This document shows positions 59,696 through 64,000 of a stretch of DNA of 64,000 nt, piece after piece. Location: positions 558,001 to 622,000 of the forward strand of contig JALLLS010000009.1 in NCBI GenBank assembly GCA_025094145.1, in the 5' to 3' direction. The DNA comes from Spinellus fusiger. Taxonomy: Eukaryota; Mucoromycota; Mucoromycetes; Mucorales; Phycomycetaceae. The translations under genes were made by a program, and so were the position numbers. Every line of letters begins with the position of its first letter. Position 1 is the first letter of the stretch. The notes beneath the pieces are model-generated. The model had not been told where the DNA came from. It was given only the letters and a program-made list of their open reading frames with translations, and ran no database searches.

Positions 59696-61995
59696 TTATG
59701 CTTCGGCTGTATTGGTTTCTGTTGTGAGTGGGCTGATTTCTGTAGGGGCAGCCTCTGTGAGAAATACTCCAGTGTTTAGGTCTGTATGCCACGAAAGTTG
59801 CAGAGTGCCTTTGGGGAAATTGGCACCTACAGACATAGCCTAAGAGAAAAAGAATATAAGCTCTCCATTGCATTCCATACAACTTACTTTCTCAGCTTCA
59901 AAACGTTGCGAGTAATTTACAATGGTGCCATGTTCAGAGGCTTCAAAGGAGGTGATGCTGCCATATTGCTATGTTCAATATAAGTCACCTATTCTATTGC
60001 ATTCCATTTCGAGTGTTCCTTACTTCAAAGTGTTTCTGCAGTTCCTCGTTTGCGTCTTCTGGGATGTTTTTAATCAGGATCTTTGTTGGGCGATTATCCA
60101 GACTCATCCTTGCCATGCCTCCACGCATTCTTGGATAGCCTCGTCCACGTCCAAAATACCCTCCACGACCACGATAAGCTGATCCCTGAGCTGCAAGTCC
60201 AAGGGCTGCTGCTTCTGCTTCTAAAATAGCCAGCTTTCTCTTAAGATCCTCGGGTGTTTCTGTTGTACCAGAGACAGGTGTCTGCTGTGGCTGTGGCATC
60301 ACACTTGCTTTTGAAACATCGATCTCTGCTGCAATACGCTTCAGAGATTTCAAAAGCTCTTCTTTCTCTACACGTGTCAAGTCTTTATTGCCGAGTTTTG
60401 CCATGAGTTCTTTCTGCTCATTGATCTGGCCTTGGAGCATCTGCTCCTTTTGTTTCTGTGCATCCAGAAGAGCCTGCATTCGCTCCTGGTGCTTCTTTTG
60501 CTTTTCTTCTCTCTGTTTGGCTAATTCAGCCGCCCGTGCAGCTACCAGTTCAGGATCAGGCTCATTGGAAGGCACAACGGGTGTCTGCTGTACCTCTACT
60601 GCGGGTGCTAGTCCAGAGCCACCTTCTTCCTTTTCCCTATGCCAATATACCTTTACAAATCGATTGTCAAAAATAGCATCAGGAGAGTGGTAGGCTGCTT
60701 CTGCTTCTGCACGTGTACCATACTGCAAAATGGCCTTTTGCTGGTGTGGCTGCACACTGATGTTGGTGAGAGTGCCAAACTTTTGGAAAAAGTCATGGAC
60801 TTTGGTGATTTGGCATTCCTCCTGGGGAATATTCTCCACCACCAAGGTAGTGCCTGTTTTGCTGTGGTGTTGGTAGCCAGCGACATAGCCTCCACGACCA
60901 CGGCCACGACCACGACCACGGCCTCCTCTTATGTTCTGGTTCATGGGTACGGATTGCATTCCTTCTGGTATGATCATTGGGGGCATGTCATTGGGGAAGG
61001 GGATCGATCCATTGGGCATCAAGGCAGCACGCTCAGGATCATAAGCATCAGGTCCCATGCCATTGGAGACTAGTAAAAAGATATCAGACAAGTTCTTTTT
61101 CTTTTCCTTCTCTCTCTCTCTCTCTCTTTCTATATATCTTACCCAAGGGATTGGGAATACCAAAGAAAGGTGGCTGTGGTCCTCTGCCTCCCATAGGCAC
61201 ACCCATATGACCGGGTGTATTAGAAAAGGGTCCATTGAATGCCTCATCCACAATAATTCTATCCACACCATGATCATAGGGACACATGTCTCCACGCATG
61301 CAGAATCCCTTTTCTGTGTGGTCATAAAGAAGAGAAAGAGTTCTATCCTTAGTCTTCTTTTTGTTTTGTTTTGCATGGATAGCAATACCACACACTCGCT
61401 CTCTCCTCTCTTACCATTGTAATCTCTGCATCGAGGTCTCTGTGTACGACCCATGTTCATGCCTCCACGGTGTCCTCTGCTGCCTCCTCTGCTGCCTCCT
61501 CTTGCTCTAGCATCAAAGGATGAATTCTGACCATTGTACATGGCAGCAGGTCCCATAGGAATTCCATCAGGACCCCGTCTGCTGTCCTCTCCTCGTACAT
61601 ATTTGTTCATTCCACCAGGCTGATTGCTGTCAGGGAACCGACGCTTGCCACGCTCCTCAGCCTGTCTGGAGGCAAATATATCTTCTTGATCTTCCTGTCG
61701 CTGACGTCTATGCTTAAAATTACGATCACCGTCGTCTTCCTCATCCGAGAAGTCGCTGAGGCGGCGAGTAGGTGTGCTCGATGTTTGTTCAGGAAGCACC
61801 ATTTCTTTAGAAGATTCTGCTGGTTTTCCATTGTCATTAAGTTTTATGAACAGTCTGTCAATGAATGGACCGGTTTCTAATATATATATAAAAGAAAAAA
61901 AAGATACACACACACATACACACATACACACACACACACATAACAACCACCGTCACAACAGCAACAACAGCAACAGCAACAACAGCAACAACAGC

Positions 61996-62042
<47 letters not shown>

Positions 62043-62370
62043 GAGGTGAACATGCCACATCAAGCAATGCATCACCTACGATCGTCAAGAAAGTCTCTCA
62101 AGTTCTTCTCCAAAGACGCTCTGAGAGTAGCATCAGTATCTTTGTTACCAAGAATGGTCATAACAAAGTTGGCAAGTACTTCAGGCTCGGCGTCGCATCT
62201 GTAGGTCCACACAGTTGAGTATTTTCTATAAAGACAAGCACACTTTTTCTTTTCTTTTCTTTTCTTTCTTTTCCTTCTCTTCTTCTCTACCAATGACTTT
62301 GAACTTACATGGACTCTACTTCCTTGCAAAGAAAGGCTTTAAGATCTGAAGGTTGCTGTCGAAGAGACAT
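59696..62370 (-). CDS. RBM26/27-type RNA-binding protein (PWI-like, CCCH, RRM; S. pombe Rmn1-like)
   Basis: Right-to-left. ATG at 62370 (MSLRQQPSDLKAFLCKEVES), exon 2 ...CDAEPEVLANFVMTILGNKD (PWI-like fold), then a long exon with DFSDEEDDGDRNFK and the RG-rich GGSRGGSRGHRGGMNMG. The zinc finger is CRDYN/EKGFCMRGDMCPYDH (C-x8-C-x5-C-x3-H), interrupted by an intron after CRDYN. RRM1 reads TLVVENIPQEECQI...QKAILQYGTRAEAEAAY. A Glu/Gln/Lys-rich coiled segment follows (QREEKQKKHQERMQALLDAQ). A second RRM-like part starts ILIKNIPEDANEELQKHFE and ends in TETNTAEA, stop at 59696. The family works in nuclear RNA surveillance (MTREC/PAXT) and polyadenylation; function here inferred. Intron 2 contains the CA/CAA satellite. 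Five to seven exons. Confidence 0.88.
61909..62042 (+). repeat. (CA)n followed by (CAA/CAG)n microsatellite in the RBM26/27-like intron
   Basis: acacacacataca dinucleotides (about 61909-61945) and then caacaacagcaacaa units (61950-62042), about 17 CAA at the end. Lies between exon 2 and the ETGPFIDRL exon, so in the intron on the minus strand. Confidence 0.9.
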
Positions 62371-62536
62371 CACGAATGGAATGAAAAAAAAAAAGAGAGA
62401 GTGTAGAAGTTGACGAACAAAATGGGTTTTTCTGTGAATGCGGGTGACGTCACCTGACTGCTTTTAGGACACTGTCCTGTCTAGTCTCCAATGAGAAAGA
62501 GGAAAAGAAAAGAAGAGGGTTGACAGCAAGACGATC
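62371..62536. promoter_or_regulatory. Bidirectional promoter with CRE-type palindrome
   Basis: 166 bp separates the divergent start codons of the RBM26/27-like and FAM192A-like genes. It contains GGTGACGTCACC at 62443-62454, a perfect 12-bp palindrome with the bZIP/CREB core TGACGTCA. Confidence 0.6.
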
Positions 62537-63333
62537 ATGGCGTTCAACAAATCATTTGTTTCTCGAGGAGTTATTATTAATGCAGACGATAAAAATGAAG
62601 GGTCTGAAGGAAAAGGTAGATTGGTTGAAGATAGCCCTTCTATCTATCCATCTCTTTCTATAAAAAGGGAACTTGATACCATGTGTAGTTCCATGTGAGA
62701 AGCACCGGCGCCTATACAAGACTACGACCCACGCACACTGTATGAAAGACTACAGGAACAAAGGACACTGAAGGATGAGGAGTTTCATGAAGCCACCCGT
62801 CTTAGCAAGCTTATTAAGCTGGTGGATGCTGATGAGGCTGAATTCTACAAAACACTATCAGACACACAGAAGAATCTGGATGAAAAGAGACGGCAGAAGG
62901 AAAAAGATGCATTAGAGGTCTATCGAAAGTAAGTTTGATTCTTTCATGGGGTGACTATCTCATTGCTGTGGTTATCTCTATCCACTTGGTTCTTCCTTCT
63001 TCTTCTTTCTATTGTCTGTTTTCTTCTGCTTTTCTATTTTCAAGGGCTGTGGAAGATGCTCGGTTAACAGCACCACCACCACCTACCCTGGCCACTGCAG
63101 CCATTGCTGCTAGTGTCTCCATGGCACCTGCCGCGATAAAGACAACAAAACGCAAATCCTCTTCTAATCCTCTTCAAGGTTTAGTGGTAAAAAGGAAGAA
63201 AGGGAATAGTCCAGAAAGAAGAGATAGTAGTGAGAAAGAAGCCATTGTTGTGGAGACAAAGGCAAAGGCAGTATCAAATCCTCTTGCTTCTTTGGCTGCC
63301 TATAGTGATGATTCTGATAGTAATGAGGATTAG
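62537..63333 (+). CDS. FAM192A/NIP30 (PSME3IP1) family nuclear protein
   Basis: ATG at 62537 (MAFNKSFVSRGVIINADDKN), intron after EGKG, second exon with YDPRTLYERLQEQRTLKDEE-FHEATRLSKLIKLVDADEAE-FYKTLSDTQKNLDEKRRQKE, matching the NIP30 N-domain (Pfam PF10187). Then the third exon: Ala/Pro-rich, a basic TTKRKSSSNPLQGLVVKRKK (nuclear localisation) and the acidic tail SDDSDSNED. About 205 residues, as in animals. The human protein binds the PA28gamma proteasome activator and coilin region; here role inferred from homology. Confidence 0.85.
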
Positions 63334-63814
63334 CCACGACAAGTAATAATAAAAGATAGACTCTAACACGGATTATATAATTCAAGAGAGAGAGATTAGA
63401 GAGAAGGTGCTTTGGAGTGTATATTCAGACTATTAGGTAATATATTTCTTTTCTTTTAGTGTGTGTAGAGAGTGTATGTAGTGTAGAGTCTATCCTATGG
63501 AAATAGACCTTATTATACACAGGTAATAACCATGGATCCATTTTCTTACTATTGAACACTCTATCTACATTGAAACTACTTGTAACGTATACAGCTATCC
63601 TATACATATATCTGTAAATATCAGTGTACATGGATAGCCTATGACAGCAATATAGGTGTCTTTATTAAACAAGAGAGATACTTGACATTTGAAATGGATC
63701 ATTGTTGGATAGAAACATTGTTGAATGGCAGTGTATTTAATAGACTCTAACCCATAAAGAACTCAACTCCTTTTTTTTTTAAAAAAAAAACACTACTACT
63801 AGTTCAATAACTGC
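63334..63814. other. Intergenic, convergent 3' region
   Basis: AT-rich, no gene. aataataaaagat just after the FAM192A stop resembles a polyadenylation region. Confidence 0.5.
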
Positions 63815-64000
63815 TTATTGGGAGTTTCTTCTTGATGGAAACTCATCCTCCTCCTCAGTCCATTCATATTTATCATGAACATAGGCCGCTCTTTTCCTAA
63901 CATCACCTGTATTCACAGCTGCACTGGATGATTGTGCATTATCAAGTGGATAAGAATGAGAAGAAGAAATAGAGGAGACGGAAGAGGAACTTGACTGTCT
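63815..64000 (-). CDS. C-terminus of an unidentified gene, cut by the window end
   Basis: Minus strand; open from the window edge: RQSSSSSVSSISSSHSYPLD, then NAQSSSAAVNTGDVRKRAAY, VHDKYEWTEEEDEFPSRRNS and Q-stop (TAA at 63815-63817). Ser-rich then an acidic/aromatic tail. Coding-like composition over 60 codons with no stops. Identity not recognised. Confidence 0.65.
   Translation of the reverse strand, partial: RQSSSSSVSSISSSHSYPLDNAQSSSAAVNTGDVRKRAAYVHDKYEWTEEEDEFPSRRNSQ

Noticed and set aside
60388..61073. Plus-strand frames opposite the RBM26/27-like gene
   Set aside because: Complement of a Lys/Glu/Ala-rich coiled segment; Cys/Ser-rich nonsense with no domain.
59994..61946. A single 650-codon minus-strand frame for the RNA-binding protein
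   Set aside because: It reads through two introns (around 61070-61145 and 61310-61415); the true CCCH finger only appears after splicing into another frame.
1..64000. CRISPR array or prokaryotic operon
   Set aside because: No regularly spaced repeats with unique spacers; all tandem repeats are simple satellites, and the gene structure is eukaryotic.
1..64000. tRNA or rRNA genes
   Set aside because: I saw no cloverleaf with GGTTCGA-type T-arm or rRNA core; short tRNAs could be missed by eye.

Overview
The window looks like nuclear DNA of an early-diverging fungus, most likely Mucoromycota (Mucorales-type). The bulk is AT-rich, protein genes carry many short GT-AG introns (about 40-200 nt), no operons, tRNA or rRNA genes were seen, and the mobile elements include RuvC/zinc-finger proteins of the TnpB/Fanzor class. 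Species cannot be fixed from the sequence alone. Many genes are multi-exon, so gene spans below include introns.

Layout. 0.2-4.6 kb: DDB1 (+), convergent with a PRRC2/BAT2-N domain protein (-, 4.8-8.3 kb). 8.6-10.0 kb: a TA-flanked element with a fragment of a Fanzor-like gene. 10.9-11.3 kb: a small Apq12-like membrane protein. 14.3-20.8 kb: a diaphanous-type formin. 21.4-22.5 kb: a Rab GTPase. 23.3-26.9 kb: a decayed 3.6-kb element with ~110-bp terminal inverted repeats, holding a TnpB/Fanzor-like pseudogene split by a Tc1/mariner remnant. 26.9-30.4 kb: no gene seen. 30.5-32.3 kb: a secreted/single-pass Ser/Thr-rich surface protein. 35.8-37.5 kb: a type II membrane PC-esterase. 39.7-42.2 kb: TMEM184/OSTalpha-family protein. 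43.5-45.3 kb: glyoxal oxidase. 46.2-48.2 kb: ABHD4/5 (Cld1-like) hydrolase. 48.9-55.3 kb: a HAD hydrolase whose 49-nt intron has received a 5.2-kb LINE with a perfect 19-bp target duplication. 56.2-56.9 kb: small multi-pass membrane protein. 57.0-58.4 kb: second copy of the TA-flanked Fanzor element, opposite orientation. 58.5-59.4 kb: EMC4. 59.7-62.4 kb: RBM26/27-type RNA-binding protein, divergent from a FAM192A/NIP30 gene (62.5-63.3 kb) across a 166-bp promoter with a 12-bp CRE-type palindrome. 63.8 kb to the end: C-terminus of an unidentified gene.

The host genes are housekeeping functions (DNA-repair ubiquitin ligase adaptor, actin nucleation, vesicle traffic, ER insertase, lipid and cell-wall enzymes, RNA processing) with no shared pathway. 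The most notable content is mobile: three TnpB/Fanzor-like copies, two of them sharing the same short internally deleted structure, plus a nearly intact, GC-richer, recently inserted LINE lodged in an intron.
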